Position numbers and translations under genes: made by a program. A stretch of DNA of 35,244 nucleotides from JAAYDK01 sp964543935 (lineage in GTDB: Bacteria; Spirochaetota; Spirochaetia; Sphaerochaetales; Sphaerochaetaceae). The stretch spans positions 1 through 35,244 of the forward strand of contig CAZJAK010000022.1 in assembly GCA_964543935.1 (NCBI GenBank). The letters run 5' to 3'. Under the pieces are notes generated by a model. That model was not told the DNA's origin and did not search any database. It saw nothing but the letters and a program-made list of their open reading frames with translations. Positions 8,236 through 16,213 of this stretch are shown piece by piece. Position 1 is the first letter of the stretch, and each line of letters opens with the position of its first letter.

Positions 8236-8930
8236 CACAAGGCCTCCTGGGCGGGGCGTCCACCCAAGGCGGCCAGCACGACCGAACTCGCTACCAAGGC
8301 AGGCAGCAGGAAATCTTCGGGACCGAACACACACAAAGAACTCACTGCGCAAGCCATCCCGATGACTGCACTTTTCCGATTGGCCCTTTGGCGCCATTGA
8401 TCGACCACGATCACGGTGAACAAAGCGGTCATGGCAAAATCGACCCCGGTCAAGTCGAACGGCAACAAGCCGCCCAGCACCGAACCCAGCAGAGTGCCCA
8501 GCACCCAATAGGACTGGTCCAAACCGGCAATGGCCAACATGCCGTCCATGGCAGGTCGATCGAGATCGTGTTTGGGAAGCGCGCACAACAAGGCATAGGT
8601 CTCATCGGTCAGCGAGAAGATCATGTAAGGACGCCGCCACCCCATGCGTTTGAAGGTATCGATGAAGGACAGGCCGTAAAAGAGGTGCCGGCTGTTGACC
8701 GCCAACGTCGCCAGCGCGATGGTTGCCAACGAGGCTCCCTGGGCAAGCAATCCCGCCAAGACGAACTGCAGTGAACCGGCGAACACGAATATGCTCATCG
8801 TGACAGACCACACCCAATGGAAACCGTTCTGATGCATGACCAGCCCGAACGCCATGCCGAGCACGACATATCCCATCATGACCGGGATGGTGTGCATCAA
8901 CGCCTGTTGTATGACTTTTGGCTTTTCCAT
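8235..8930 (-). CDS. azlC: AzlC-type large subunit of branched-chain amino acid exporter
   Basis: AzlC is the larger membrane component of the AzlCD exporter (LIV-E family). The protein is 231 aa with five to six hydrophobic segments and hallmark sequences: MGYVVLGMAFGLVMHQNGF near the N-terminus, NSRHLFYGLSFIDTFKRM around residue 80, and SLTDETYALL after it. These are typical of the family. The start ATG at 8930 has GAGG (8941-8944) 10 nt upstream. It is the first gene of azlC-azlD and diverges from an ArsR-type regulator with good promoters on both strands, so that regulator may control it. The same window also encodes a Liv-type importer. Confidence 0.93.
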   Translation of the reverse strand: MEKPKVIQQALMHTIPVMMGYVVLGMAFGLVMHQNGFHWVWSVTMSIFVFAGSLQFVLAGLLAQGASLATIALATLAVNSRHLFYGLSFIDTFKRMGWRRPYMIFSLTDETYALLCALPKHDLDRPAMDGMLAIAGLDQSYWVLGTLLGSVLGGLLPFDLTGVDFAMTALFTVIVVDQWRQRANRKSAVIGMACAVSSLCVFGPEDFLLPALVASSVVLAALGGRPAQEAL

Positions 8931-8970
8931 ATGGTCGTTGCCTCGCTCCGGTACAGTCCGGTTGGGGTTG

Positions 8971-8999
8971 GTTGTATCACCCGCTCACAGGGTTGTCAA
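8971..8999 (-). promoter_or_regulatory. Predicted azlCD promoter with an overlapping palindrome
   Basis: On the minus strand TTGACA (8999-8994) and TACAAC (8976-8971) are 17 bp apart. The -35 box sits inside an 11-bp palindrome GGTTGTCAACC (8991-9001), a candidate operator. Prediction only. Confidence 0.5.
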
Positions 9000-9018
9000 C
9001 CAACATATGAAATATCTC

Positions 9019-9047
9019 TTGCGTTACAATCATTGTTACGTTATATT
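9019..9047 (+). promoter_or_regulatory. Predicted promoter of the ArsR-type regulator and MFS operon
   Basis: TTGCGT (9019-9024) and TATATT (9042-9047) are spaced by 17 bp, giving a start near 9054 and a very short leader. The region is wrapped by the inverted repeat described separately, consistent with autoregulation. Confidence 0.5.
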
Positions 9048-9057
9048 CTTTGTAACG
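9022..9057. promoter_or_regulatory. Inverted repeat at the arsR-type promoter, likely operator
   Basis: CGTTACAA (9022-9029) and TTGTAACG (9050-9057) are perfect 8-bp inverted copies. Between them TGTTACG (9034-9040) gives another near-copy of the half-site. The arms cover the -35 box and the region just past the -10 box. Such repeats in front of an ArsR-family gene usually bind the regulator itself; that link is inference. Confidence 0.55.
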
Positions 9058-9071
9058 TAGGAGGGTCATCC

Positions 9072-9662
9072 ATGACTGAACATAGGGGAAAACCGTTGAT
9101 TGTCCTTTCAGACAAGCACCATCTCGACGTCTACCTGTCGCGCAACCGTCAGGACATCCTTAAGGAGTTGCGCCGCAACGGCCGCGCCATGACCGCCAAA
9201 GCCTTGGCCGACCGTTTGAACCTGTCGCCCTCTTCAGCGCGCCACCACCTGTTGCAGCTGGCATCGATCGGGCTGGTGGAGTTGGACCGCATCGATAGCA
9301 TCAACGGAATCCAGGCGCGTTTTTATAAAGCCAACGATGTCGATGTCTCGATCGGCAATCCTGCCGATGATGCCTTCAAGGAAGAGCGCGAGGCAATTTT
9401 GATGGCGTTGGTCAACCAACAAGCCGCCGATTTTTTCCGCTGGCTCAGGTCAACCCCTCCGTCACCAAACGAGGGAGTGGAATTCAAAGGTGACATGCTT
9501 GGTTCGGTCATCCACCTTGAGCCCGAAGCGGCATGGGAATTTTACTCAATGGTGCGCACGTTCCTCGACACCCACTCACATACCAGTGAGACCAGTGTCG
9601 CTTGGGACTTCTCCATGATGTTCCATCGTTCACTTCCATGTATCGAGGAACAGCAGAGATGA
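9072..9662 (+). CDS. ArsR-type winged-helix transcriptional regulator
   Basis: A 196-aa DNA-binding protein. Residues about 25-85 form a winged helix-turn-helix: RQDILKELRRNG, then ALADRLNLSPSSARHHLLQL as the recognition part, then a beta wing (LVELDRIDSINGIQARFYKA). The remaining ~110 residues are a helical effector or dimer domain I do not recognise. The metal-binding Cys motif of classical ArsR/SmtB sensors is absent, so metal sensing is unlikely. The start ATG 9072 has AGGAGG (9059-9064) at 7 nt. Its stop overlaps the MFS gene by 4 bp, and azlCD diverges from it, so it probably controls one or both transporters. A multidrug or amino-acid signal is a guess. Confidence 0.85.
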   Translation: MTEHRGKPLIVLSDKHHLDVYLSRNRQDILKELRRNGRAMTAKALADRLNLSPSSARHHLLQLASIGLVELDRIDSINGIQARFYKANDVDVSIGNPADDAFKEEREAILMALVNQQAADFFRWLRSTPPSPNEGVEFKGDMLGSVIHLEPEAAWEFYSMVRTFLDTHSHTSETSVAWDFSMMFHRSLPCIEEQQR

Positions 9663-10867
9663 AGACATCCAAGGACATGCAGACCCTGCGTTACGGGGCG
9701 ATTGCTGTGGCATTCGCCCTCTTCTCGGGCATAAACCTGCCTGTGATGAGCTTGATGCTTCTGGACAAGGGCTTGGACCTGAGTTCGTTGGCTCTCGCCT
9801 TGGGCGCTTACGGCTTGGTCGTGGTCGTGTGTGAAATCCCAAGCGGATTCATCAGCGACCGCTACGGGCGCAAGGTTTGTTTCATAGCCTCTGCTGTTCT
9901 TTCGGCCATCGGCAACTTCATCCTCATCGGTGGAGGTGGACTCGGGCGCATCGTGCCGGCATTGTCCGCGATGGGCGTGGCTAGGGCGTTGTCTTCCGGT
10001 GCCTTGGAAGCCCTCTACATCGATTGGTACGTCGCATTGGATGAGCAAAGGGGGTTGCCCCGCATCACCAAGCTGTTCTCCATGTGGCAGACCATTGGAT
10101 TTTCAGCCGGTTCGCTGATCGGAGGTGCCCTCACCGCCCTACCCGCCGCCATCCTGCCGGCCTGGTTCGGTCCCTACGACATTCAATTGGCAGTGAGCGC
10201 AACAGGAAAACTGTGTGTCGCCGTCTTCGTGATCGTGTGGATGAGCGAGCCGAGTCAACCTGCGCCCGACCGCGCCATGCAATCGGTGAAAGCGGTCTTC
10301 CGGTTCATCACTACCGACCGGGTGTTGATGCAACTCACCCTGTGCACGGCAGCCACCGGACTCCTGCTGGGCTCGTTGGAGAAATACTGGCAACCCCGTT
10401 TCTTTTCCATTACACAAGGGTCCGATCCGTTGTTCCTGCTTGGCATCCTTTCGTTCAGTGGCTTTGCGGCGGCGTTGGCTGGCAACTCGCTGGCCGGTTC
10501 ATTGCTCATCCGCAAGCACCATGCCACCATCGGCGTCTACATCGTGTTGCGCATGGCCTTGGCAAGTGCAATGGCAGTGCTGGCCATGACCTTCCTGAGC
10601 GTACCGTTCATCGTCCTGTATCCGTTGGTCTATCTCGCATTGGGCATGGCGAACATCGCCGAGGGAGTCATAGCCAACAGCCGTATCCAAAGTGCCGTCA
10701 GGGCCTCGGTACTGTCGATCTTGTCGTTCGTGTTCCAAGCCGGGGGGATGCTGTCATCGGCAATCGGATCGGTGACCGCCCTCAAGGGAGAACAAGGCAT
10801 CACAGTGCTGTGGCTCACAGCCGCTGCCGGCGTGGCCGTGACGGCCGCAATCATGATCCGGCGCTGA
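9659..10867 (+). CDS. MFS transporter
   Basis: A 402-aa major facilitator superfamily protein with about 12 hydrophobic segments. The family motif between helices 2 and 3 is present as GFISDRYGRKV near residues 61-71, and the neighbouring VVCEIPSGF sequence is common in small-molecule exporters. The substrate cannot be told from sequence. The start ATG 9659 overlaps the regulator's stop (ATGA) with GAGGAA at 9645-9650, so the two form one operon; an upstream in-frame ATG lies inside the regulator. An efflux pump under local control of the ArsR-type protein is the simplest reading. It ends 1 bp before the convergent trpS. Confidence 0.88.
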   Translation: MKTSKDMQTLRYGAIAVAFALFSGINLPVMSLMLLDKGLDLSSLALALGAYGLVVVVCEIPSGFISDRYGRKVCFIASAVLSAIGNFILIGGGGLGRIVPALSAMGVARALSSGALEALYIDWYVALDEQRGLPRITKLFSMWQTIGFSAGSLIGGALTALPAAILPAWFGPYDIQLAVSATGKLCVAVFVIVWMSEPSQPAPDRAMQSVKAVFRFITTDRVLMQLTLCTAATGLLLGSLEKYWQPRFFSITQGSDPLFLLGILSFSGFAAALAGNSLAGSLLIRKHHATIGVYIVLRMALASAMAVLAMTFLSVPFIVLYPLVYLALGMANIAEGVIANSRIQSAVRASVLSILSFVFQAGGMLSSAIGSVTALKGEQGITVLWLTAAAGVAVTAAIMIRR

Positions 10868-10868
10868 G

Positions 10869-11861
10869 TCAGATGGCGATATGCATCGCCTCGCGCATCA
10901 TGGCCACCTGGGCATCACCGACCTCGTTGGCCTTGCGGCTGCCGCTCGTGATGATGTCCTTCACCTCGTCCATATGGGCCTCGTAGTAGGCGCGCCGCTC
11001 GCGCATCGGCTCGAGCAGTGTGTTGAGCGAGGAAATAAGGATCTTTTTACAGGCCACGCAACCGATCGTGGCCGCCCGGCACTGGCTACAGATGTCGTCG
11101 TAGCGGTCGGGGGTGAAAATCTTATGGTATTTGGCGACATTGCAGATGTCGGGGTTGCCGGGAATCGACACAGTGATGCGGGCGGGGTCGGTCACGGCCA
11201 TGCGGACCTTCTTGGCCACCTCGTCGGCCGAATCGGACAAGTAGATGGCATTGCCCAAGCTTTTTCCCATCTTGGCATTTCCATCGAGTCCGGCCAAGCG
11301 CGGCACATCGCTGAGTTTGGCCTGTGGTTCCACTATTGACGTACCGTACATCTCGTTGAACTTGCGTACGATCTTGCGGGAAAGCTCGATATGGGGCAAC
11401 TGGTCCTCGCCTACCGGAACGAGGTCGGCGTTGCAGAAGGTGATGTCGGCCGCTTGACTGACGGGATAGCCCAAAAATCCATAGGTCAACTCGCTGTACC
11501 CGTATTGCTTGGCCTCGGTCTTGATGGTCGGGTTGTGGCGAAGGGCATTCACACTGACCAGCATGGAGTAGAAGACGGTCATCTCGGCGATTGCCTTGAC
11601 GGCACTCTGTTGGACGATGGTGACCTTGGATGGGTCCAGCCCGACTGAGAGGTTGTCGATCGTCACATCGAAAATACTGGTATGGATCAGCTTTGGATTC
11701 TCAAAATGGGTGGTCAAGGCCTGGATGTCGGCCAACAGGATGAAAGTATCATAGGTGTCCTGCAGGGCGACCCGGTTTTTCAGGCTCCCAACGTAATGGC
11801 CCAAATGCAGCCGTCCGGTCGTGCGGTCCCCGGTCAGGATCCGCATCTTCTTGTTTTCCAT
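10869..11861 (-). CDS. trpS: Tryptophanyl-tRNA synthetase with probable [4Fe-4S] motif
   Basis: TrpRS attaches tryptophan to its tRNA. The protein is 330 aa, typical for bacteria. The class I signatures are present: HIGH-like HLGH (19-22) and KMSKS-like KMGKS (197-201). In the C-terminal anticodon-binding part there is a cysteine set Cys240-x20-Cys261-x6-Cys268-x2-Cys271, plus Cys258. This closely resembles the C-x22-C-x6-C-x2-C motif that binds a [4Fe-4S] cluster in Thermotoga maritima TrpRS (established knowledge), so cluster binding is likely here but inferred. The start ATG 11861 follows GAGGGGG at 11868-11874; a second ATG at 11846 is possible. No T-box or leader peptide was recognised. 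Confidence 0.96.
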   Translation of the reverse strand: MENKKMRILTGDRTTGRLHLGHYVGSLKNRVALQDTYDTFILLADIQALTTHFENPKLIHTSIFDVTIDNLSVGLDPSKVTIVQQSAVKAIAEMTVFYSMLVSVNALRHNPTIKTEAKQYGYSELTYGFLGYPVSQAADITFCNADLVPVGEDQLPHIELSRKIVRKFNEMYGTSIVEPQAKLSDVPRLAGLDGNAKMGKSLGNAIYLSDSADEVAKKVRMAVTDPARITVSIPGNPDICNVAKYHKIFTPDRYDDICSQCRAATIGCVACKKILISSLNTLLEPMRERRAYYEAHMDEVKDIITSGSRKANEVGDAQVAMMREAMHIAI

Positions 11862-11948
11862 CTCCAGCCCCCTCTGCAGTCGTGATATGGCGATGCTACG
11901 GCAGTATACACCAATTGCCCGACCATGAGAAAGAGGTGGGATTTCCTG

Positions 11949-12995
11949 TCAGCTGAACCAAGTGACCAACAACGGCACCAAACCGATGGTGGCGAGCACC
12001 CGTACCGTGTGCATCACCACGATCTTCGAAACGTCCAACCCCATCTCCTCGGCAATCAGGCTCATCTCGGTGATGCCGCCCGGAGTACATGAGAACATGG
12101 CCGTCGGCGGGCTGACCCGACAGGTAAAGTGGATGATGAACGATCCCACAAAAGCCATCACGAATACTTCCACGATGACGAACACCATGGGGACGGCCAA
12201 GGCGGGGATGTTGGCGATCGTATCCCTGCCGAAGCGGTATCCGATGTAGGTGCCGGCCGCCAGCTGCACGATCAGGCGCATCAGTCTGGGATAGGTCACC
12301 TGCTTCCAAACCAGATTGACCATCACAACGGCCACGATCGCCCCCAACAAAGTCCCGGCGGGAATCCCGAGGTGGCGGAACGCCAAGCTGCCGGCAGTTG
12401 CGAGAGCCAAAAAGAGGGCCAGCAACAGCAAGCTGCGGGTTCTCGATTGAACAGCCGCATCGTGTGCCGGGAGGATCTGGGGCCCCTGCGCAGGCGCACC
12501 TTCACATTCTTTGCGGTAGAGTCGCCTCATCAAGGGTGGGAACACCGATACAACGAACACGAAACGGACCAGTTGCAACAGGGCGACCTGCTGGACATCG
12601 GCGCCAAAGTCGGCCGCAACGATGGCCAGGTCGGTCAATCCTCCCGGTGCCACAGCAAACAAGGCCGTCACGAAGGTCACCGTGGTGGTCCATGAGATCA
12701 TCAATGCGAACAACACTGTCAATCCGAGCAGGATGACCACTAACAGAATGGCGGGAACCACCATGCTCTTCAATTCGCGGATGCTGTGGCGGTCCAAACG
12801 GCTGCCAATGATGAGGCCGGAACATATTTGCATGGCGATCCGCACATTGATGGGGTACTCGGAGCCCACTCCCGCGACTGCGTTCACGATGGCAACCGCC
12901 AGCATCGAGCCGATCAAAGCACCAGCGGGCAACTTCAATTTACGGGCGGTCAAACCACCAGCGGCTCCGATGGCGTGCAAAACCAAGATGTGCAT
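11949..12995 (-). CDS. AbrB-type (Gneg_AbrB_dup) duplicated membrane protein
   Basis: A 348-aa integral membrane protein, often misannotated as ammonia monooxygenase or AbrB regulator. Two homologous halves are visible: KLKLPAGALIGSMLAVAIVN near the N-terminus matches GIPAGTLLGAIVAVVMVN in the middle, and VAPGGLTDLAIVAADFGADV matches CTPGGITEMSLIAEEMGLDV. Each half has four to five hydrophobic helices. Function is not established to my knowledge; transport is likely. I use the ATG at 12995, with GGAAGG (13004-13009) 8 nt upstream; the frame is open 51 codons further, but that part is Arg/Gly-rich and unlike the family. It follows trpS's upstream region on the same strand. Confidence 0.85.
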   Translation of the reverse strand: MHILVLHAIGAAGGLTARKLKLPAGALIGSMLAVAIVNAVAGVGSEYPINVRIAMQICSGLIIGSRLDRHSIRELKSMVVPAILLVVILLGLTVLFALMISWTTTVTFVTALFAVAPGGLTDLAIVAADFGADVQQVALLQLVRFVFVVSVFPPLMRRLYRKECEGAPAQGPQILPAHDAAVQSRTRSLLLLALFLALATAGSLAFRHLGIPAGTLLGAIVAVVMVNLVWKQVTYPRLMRLIVQLAAGTYIGYRFGRDTIANIPALAVPMVFVIVEVFVMAFVGSFIIHFTCRVSPPTAMFSCTPGGITEMSLIAEEMGLDVSKIVVMHTVRVLATIGLVPLLVTWFS

Positions 12996-13012
12996 GTCGC
13001 TGGCCTTCCCCA

Positions 13013-13027
13013 CGGGTCGACGACCCG
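13013..13027. promoter_or_regulatory. 15-bp palindrome upstream of the AbrB-type gene
   Basis: CGGGTCGACGACCCG is symmetric about its central base (7-bp arms) and sits 17 bp upstream of the AbrB-type start codon. It is a candidate operator, or a chance GC-rich palindrome. Confidence 0.3.
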
Positions 13028-13156
13028 CTCGATCGTAATGTGCACGCCAACCGCTTGCGTTGCGCCCGCAGCGTGCCGATGAATTGCACCCCCCATGATA
13101 GCGGACCCGTCCGAAGCTTGTAAAGGTCTCTTCAGTTCGTGAAATCAATCCACTAG

Positions 13157-13187
13157 TTGCATGGATATGTATGATTTTCCGTATAAT
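13157..13187 (+). promoter_or_regulatory. Possible promoter of the putP-like gene
   Basis: A perfect TATAAT (13182-13187) lies in an AT-rich island of the 268-bp gap between divergent genes. The best -35 is TTGCAT (13157-13162) at a long 19-bp spacing. That leaves a leader of about 70 nt before the ATG at 13264. No other gene was seen in this gap. Confidence 0.4.
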
Positions 13188-13263
13188 TATGCAAATTTAA
13201 GGTTGTATCGTCCAATGAATGTGATTAGAATCTCCACATCATGTGTATCGGGGGACATCCATC

Positions 13264-14823
13264 ATGGATCAACAGATTCTGACTTCCGCCCAACGGACCT
13301 TGGCATTCGTGGGCATGGCGGGCTACATGGCTTTGGTCGTGATCGTCGGCCTCGTCTATAGCAAACGGAACAAGAACAGCGAGGAATTCTTTCTCGGCGG
13401 CCGTTCACTCGGTCCCTGGGTCACCGCCATGAGCGCCGAAGCCTCCGACATGAGCAGTTGGCTCTTGATGGGCTTGCCCGGGCTGGCCTATCTGACTGGG
13501 TACGCCAGTGCGGGTTGGACTGCCATCGGCTTGGCGGTGGGGACGTGGTTCAACTGGAAATTCGTGGCGGTTCGCTTGAGGAATTACAGTCATTTGGCCG
13601 GCAATTCCATCACGATACCCGACTTCTTCTCCAACCGTTTCCATGACGGCAAACGGATTCTCATGACCCTGTCGGCTCTCATCATTTTCTTTTTCTTCAT
13701 CATCTACACTTCCAGCGGTTTCGCAGCACTCGGCAAGCTCTTCAACACCTTGTTCGGCTTCGATTACACGCTGATGATGATCGTGGGTGCCATCGTGGTG
13801 GTGGTCTACACCATCGTGGGCGGGTTCCTGGCCGAAAGCACAACCGATTTCATGCAAGGCACGCTGATGTTCTTCTCGTTGATCGTCATCCTGATCGCCG
13901 GCTTCTTGGAAGCCGGCGGGATGGCCAATGTCGCTTCGACGGTCGGTTCGATGGATGGCTTTGCCAGCCTGTTTGCCAGCCACAATCGGCTCACCGGCCA
14001 AGCCGTGCCGGTATCGTTGTTGGAAATCGCCTCTTCGATGGCATGGGGCTTGGGGTATTTCGGCATGCCCCATGTTCTGTTGCGTTTCATGGCCATCCGC
14101 GATGCAAAGGAACTCAAACGTTCGCGCTCGATCGCCATGGTGTGGGTGGTCATCTCCTTGGCGGCCGCCGTGCTCATCGGTGCCGTCGGGACAGCCGCGG
14201 TCCCCTCACTCCTTCAGGGAGCGCCAGCTGACGCCCTCGCTTCCACCAGCGAGACTGTCTTCATCGTCATGGCCCAACTGATCGGGAAGAATGCCGGCAT
14301 TCTCACCATCGTGGTGGGCATCATCCTCTCCGGCATCTTGGCGGCTACGATGAGCACCTCGGATTCACAGCTGCTCATCACCTCTTCGGCCATCTCCCAG
14401 AATTTCTTCAAGGGCCTGTTGAGCAAGAACGCCAGCGAGAAACAGGTCATGTGGGTCTCACGCCTCACCATCATCGTGGTGGCCGTCATCGCCGCTTTCT
14501 TGGCCAGCAATCCGAATTCGTCGATCTTCGGAATCGTCTCTTATGCATGGGCTGGTTTCGGGGCGGCCTTTGGACCGTTGATGCTTTTCTCGCTGTTTTG
14601 GAAGCGCACCACCCTCAACGGAGCCATAGCCGGCATGGTGGGGGGCTTCATGGGCGTGTTGGCCTGGAAGAACCTCATCGCTCCGTTAGGTGGATTGTGG
14701 GGCATCTACGAGTTGTTGCCGGCTTTCGCGTTCTCGTGTGTGTGTATCGTCACGGCCAGCTTGTTGGACAAGCACCCGAGTGAAAAAATCGAAGCTGAAT
14801 TCACTGTCATTGCCAACCGCTGA
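13264..14823 (+). CDS. putP: Sodium:proline symporter, PutP type (SSS family)
   Basis: A 519-aa Na+/solute symporter that most closely resembles PutP, which imports proline with sodium. About 12-13 hydrophobic helices are visible. Hallmarks are FFLGGRSLGPWVTAMSAEAS and DMSSWLLMGLPG in the early helices (Na+ and proline site region in PutP), and the family signature GILAATMSTSDSQLLITSSA further on. The start ATG at 13264 has GGGGGA (13250-13255) 8 nt upstream; an in-frame ATG at 13243 has no ribosome-binding site. It stands as a single gene with its own promoter; no terminator was recognised after it. Proline is the likely substrate by similarity. Confidence 0.92.
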   Translation: MDQQILTSAQRTLAFVGMAGYMALVVIVGLVYSKRNKNSEEFFLGGRSLGPWVTAMSAEASDMSSWLLMGLPGLAYLTGYASAGWTAIGLAVGTWFNWKFVAVRLRNYSHLAGNSITIPDFFSNRFHDGKRILMTLSALIIFFFFIIYTSSGFAALGKLFNTLFGFDYTLMMIVGAIVVVVYTIVGGFLAESTTDFMQGTLMFFSLIVILIAGFLEAGGMANVASTVGSMDGFASLFASHNRLTGQAVPVSLLEIASSMAWGLGYFGMPHVLLRFMAIRDAKELKRSRSIAMVWVVISLAAAVLIGAVGTAAVPSLLQGAPADALASTSETVFIVMAQLIGKNAGILTIVVGIILSGILAATMSTSDSQLLITSSAISQNFFKGLLSKNASEKQVMWVSRLTIIVVAVIAAFLASNPNSSIFGIVSYAWAGFGAAFGPLMLFSLFWKRTTLNGAIAGMVGGFMGVLAWKNLIAPLGGLWGIYELLPAFAFSCVCIVTASLLDKHPSEKIEAEFTVIANR

Positions 14824-14864
14824 GCTTTAGAATTGGATTCATAGCAGAATCTGGGGTAAGCATC

Positions 14865-14893
14865 TGGAAGGCTGCACTGTTACATGCTATGAT
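14865..14893 (+). promoter_or_regulatory. Possible extended -10 promoter of mscL
   Basis: TATGAT (14888-14893) is preceded by TGC, giving an extended -10 TGCTATGAT; the -35 at 17 bp is poor (TGGAAG, 14865-14870). The start would be near 14900, just ahead of the mscL ribosome-binding site. Confidence 0.4.
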
Positions 14894-14920
14894 GGCCATC
14901 AGCGCTGAGGAGGCACGGCA

Positions 14921-15370
14921 ATGGCAAAGAAGACCGATATCATCCAAGAATTCAAGACTTTCATCTCGCGTGGCAGCGTTCTGGACCTGGCTGTCGGTAT
15001 CATCATTGGCACTGCGTTCACGGCAATCGTCAACTCGTTGGTCAAAGACATCATCATGCCGTTCGTCGGCTGGGTGTTGGGGGGAGTGAACTTCACCGAC
15101 TTGCGGATTGTCATCAGGAAGGCGACGCTCGACAGCGCCGAGCTGGCTTTGACCTATGGAAACTTCATCCAGAAAATCGTTGATTTCCTGATCATCGCCT
15201 TCGTGGTGTTCATGATCGTGCGCACGTTCAACAAGTTCAAGGAACTGCGCGACAAGGCCGAAGCTGACAAGGCCAAGGCTGAAGCCGCTGCAAAACCCGC
15301 CCCTGCTCCCGTTGTTCCAGCCGACGTGGTCTTGCTCACCGAGATCCGGGACCTGCTCAAGAAGAAATAA
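14921..15370 (+). CDS. mscL: Large-conductance mechanosensitive channel
   Basis: MscL opens under membrane tension to release solutes during osmotic downshock. The protein is 149 aa. The amphipathic N-terminal helix and pore helix read EFKTFISRGSVLDLAVGIII, followed by the second transmembrane helix IVDFLIIAFVVFMIVRTFNK. The C-terminus has an Ala/Lys-rich linker (residues about 108-130) and a final short helix, making it slightly longer than many homologues. The start ATG has AGGAGG (14908-14913) at 7 nt. The short-chain dehydrogenase starts 3 nt after its stop, so the two are probably one transcript. Confidence 0.97.
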   Translation: MAKKTDIIQEFKTFISRGSVLDLAVGIIIGTAFTAIVNSLVKDIIMPFVGWVLGGVNFTDLRIVIRKATLDSAELALTYGNFIQKIVDFLIIAFVVFMIVRTFNKFKELRDKAEADKAKAEAAAKPAPAPVVPADVVLLTEIRDLLKKK

Positions 15371-15373
15371 GCG

Positions 15374-16204
15374 ATGCGTTTTCCTTACGGCACCAATGTA
15401 ATGGTCACAGGGGCGAGTTCAGGCATTGGACTCGCCTCTGCCGTCATGTTGGCACAGAAGGGGTATCGGGTGTGGGGGACCTCGCGCTCAGGCCAGCCTG
15501 TCGATGGCGCGGTGCGCATGCACGCAATGGACGTCACCGATGAAGATTCGGTGGCGCATGCCGTTGGAGCGATGTGGGATGAAGCTGTACGCTTGACCGG
15601 CGACGGAATCGGCATCGCCGTCCATTGCGCAGGCATGGGTATCGCAGGAGCGGCCGAAGACACCCCGGTCGAGGATGTCATGCTGCAGATGCAGACCAAT
15701 TATGTGGGGGTGTTGCAAGTGAACCGCCACATGTTGGCCCGCATGCGCCAACGGGGACCGTCGCTGGTAATCGTCACCACATCGGTGGCCGGACGCATCA
15801 GCATTCCCTTCCAAAGCCACTACAGCTCTTCCAAATACGCCCTCGAAGCTTATGTGGAAGCTTTGAGGATAGAGGGCAAACCGTTCGGAATCAAAGCGGT
15901 CGCCGTCGAACCGGGCGACACCCGCACCGCTTTCACGAAACGCCGTTCCACCTGTATCCCGCCAGGGTCTCCCTATACCGTGCAAGCGCGTGCATCCATT
16001 GCGAAAATGGAACACGATGAGACCAATGGGGCACCCCCTGAGAAAACCGCCCGCGTCATCGTACGCATGACCACACGAAAGCGTCCACCGATCCGCATAG
16101 CGGTCGACCTGCAATACAAGCTGTTGCTCTTCATCAAGCGGTTCTTGCCCGAGTGCCTCGTCGAATGGGTGGTTGGCTTGTTGTACGCCCCCACGGTGCG
16201 CTGA
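15374..16204 (+). CDS. Short-chain dehydrogenase/reductase (SDR)
   Basis: A 276-aa classical SDR oxidoreductase. The Rossmann cofactor motif TGASSGIG is at 12-19, and the HCAG sequence at 84-87 replaces the common NNAG. The catalytic set is Ser137, Tyr150 and Lys154 in HYSSSKYALEAY. The downstream PGDTRTAF segment is usual for the family. Substrate and cofactor preference (NAD or NADP) cannot be set; Ser/Arg residues after the second strand (TSRSG) hint at NADP. The start ATG lies 3 nt after the mscL stop without a strong ribosome-binding site, suggesting translational coupling. It converges with the hydantoinase-like gene across a 9-bp gap. Confidence 0.88.
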   Translation: MRFPYGTNVMVTGASSGIGLASAVMLAQKGYRVWGTSRSGQPVDGAVRMHAMDVTDEDSVAHAVGAMWDEAVRLTGDGIGIAVHCAGMGIAGAAEDTPVEDVMLQMQTNYVGVLQVNRHMLARMRQRGPSLVIVTTSVAGRISIPFQSHYSSSKYALEAYVEALRIEGKPFGIKAVAVEPGDTRTAFTKRRSTCIPPGSPYTVQARASIAKMEHDETNGAPPEKTARVIVRMTTRKRPPIRIAVDLQYKLLLFIKRFLPECLVEWVVGLLYAPTVR

Positions 16205-16213
16205 GTCTGGGAT

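Noticed and set aside
11862..11948. Possible T-box or Trp leader before trpS
   Set aside because: The upstream gap is under 90 bp and lacks the T-box core sequence, a terminator hairpin or a run of Trp codons.
12996..13148. N-terminal extension of the AbrB-type protein
   Set aside because: The extra 51 residues are Arg/Gly/Cys-rich and unlike a membrane protein start; a good ribosome-binding site precedes the ATG at 12995.
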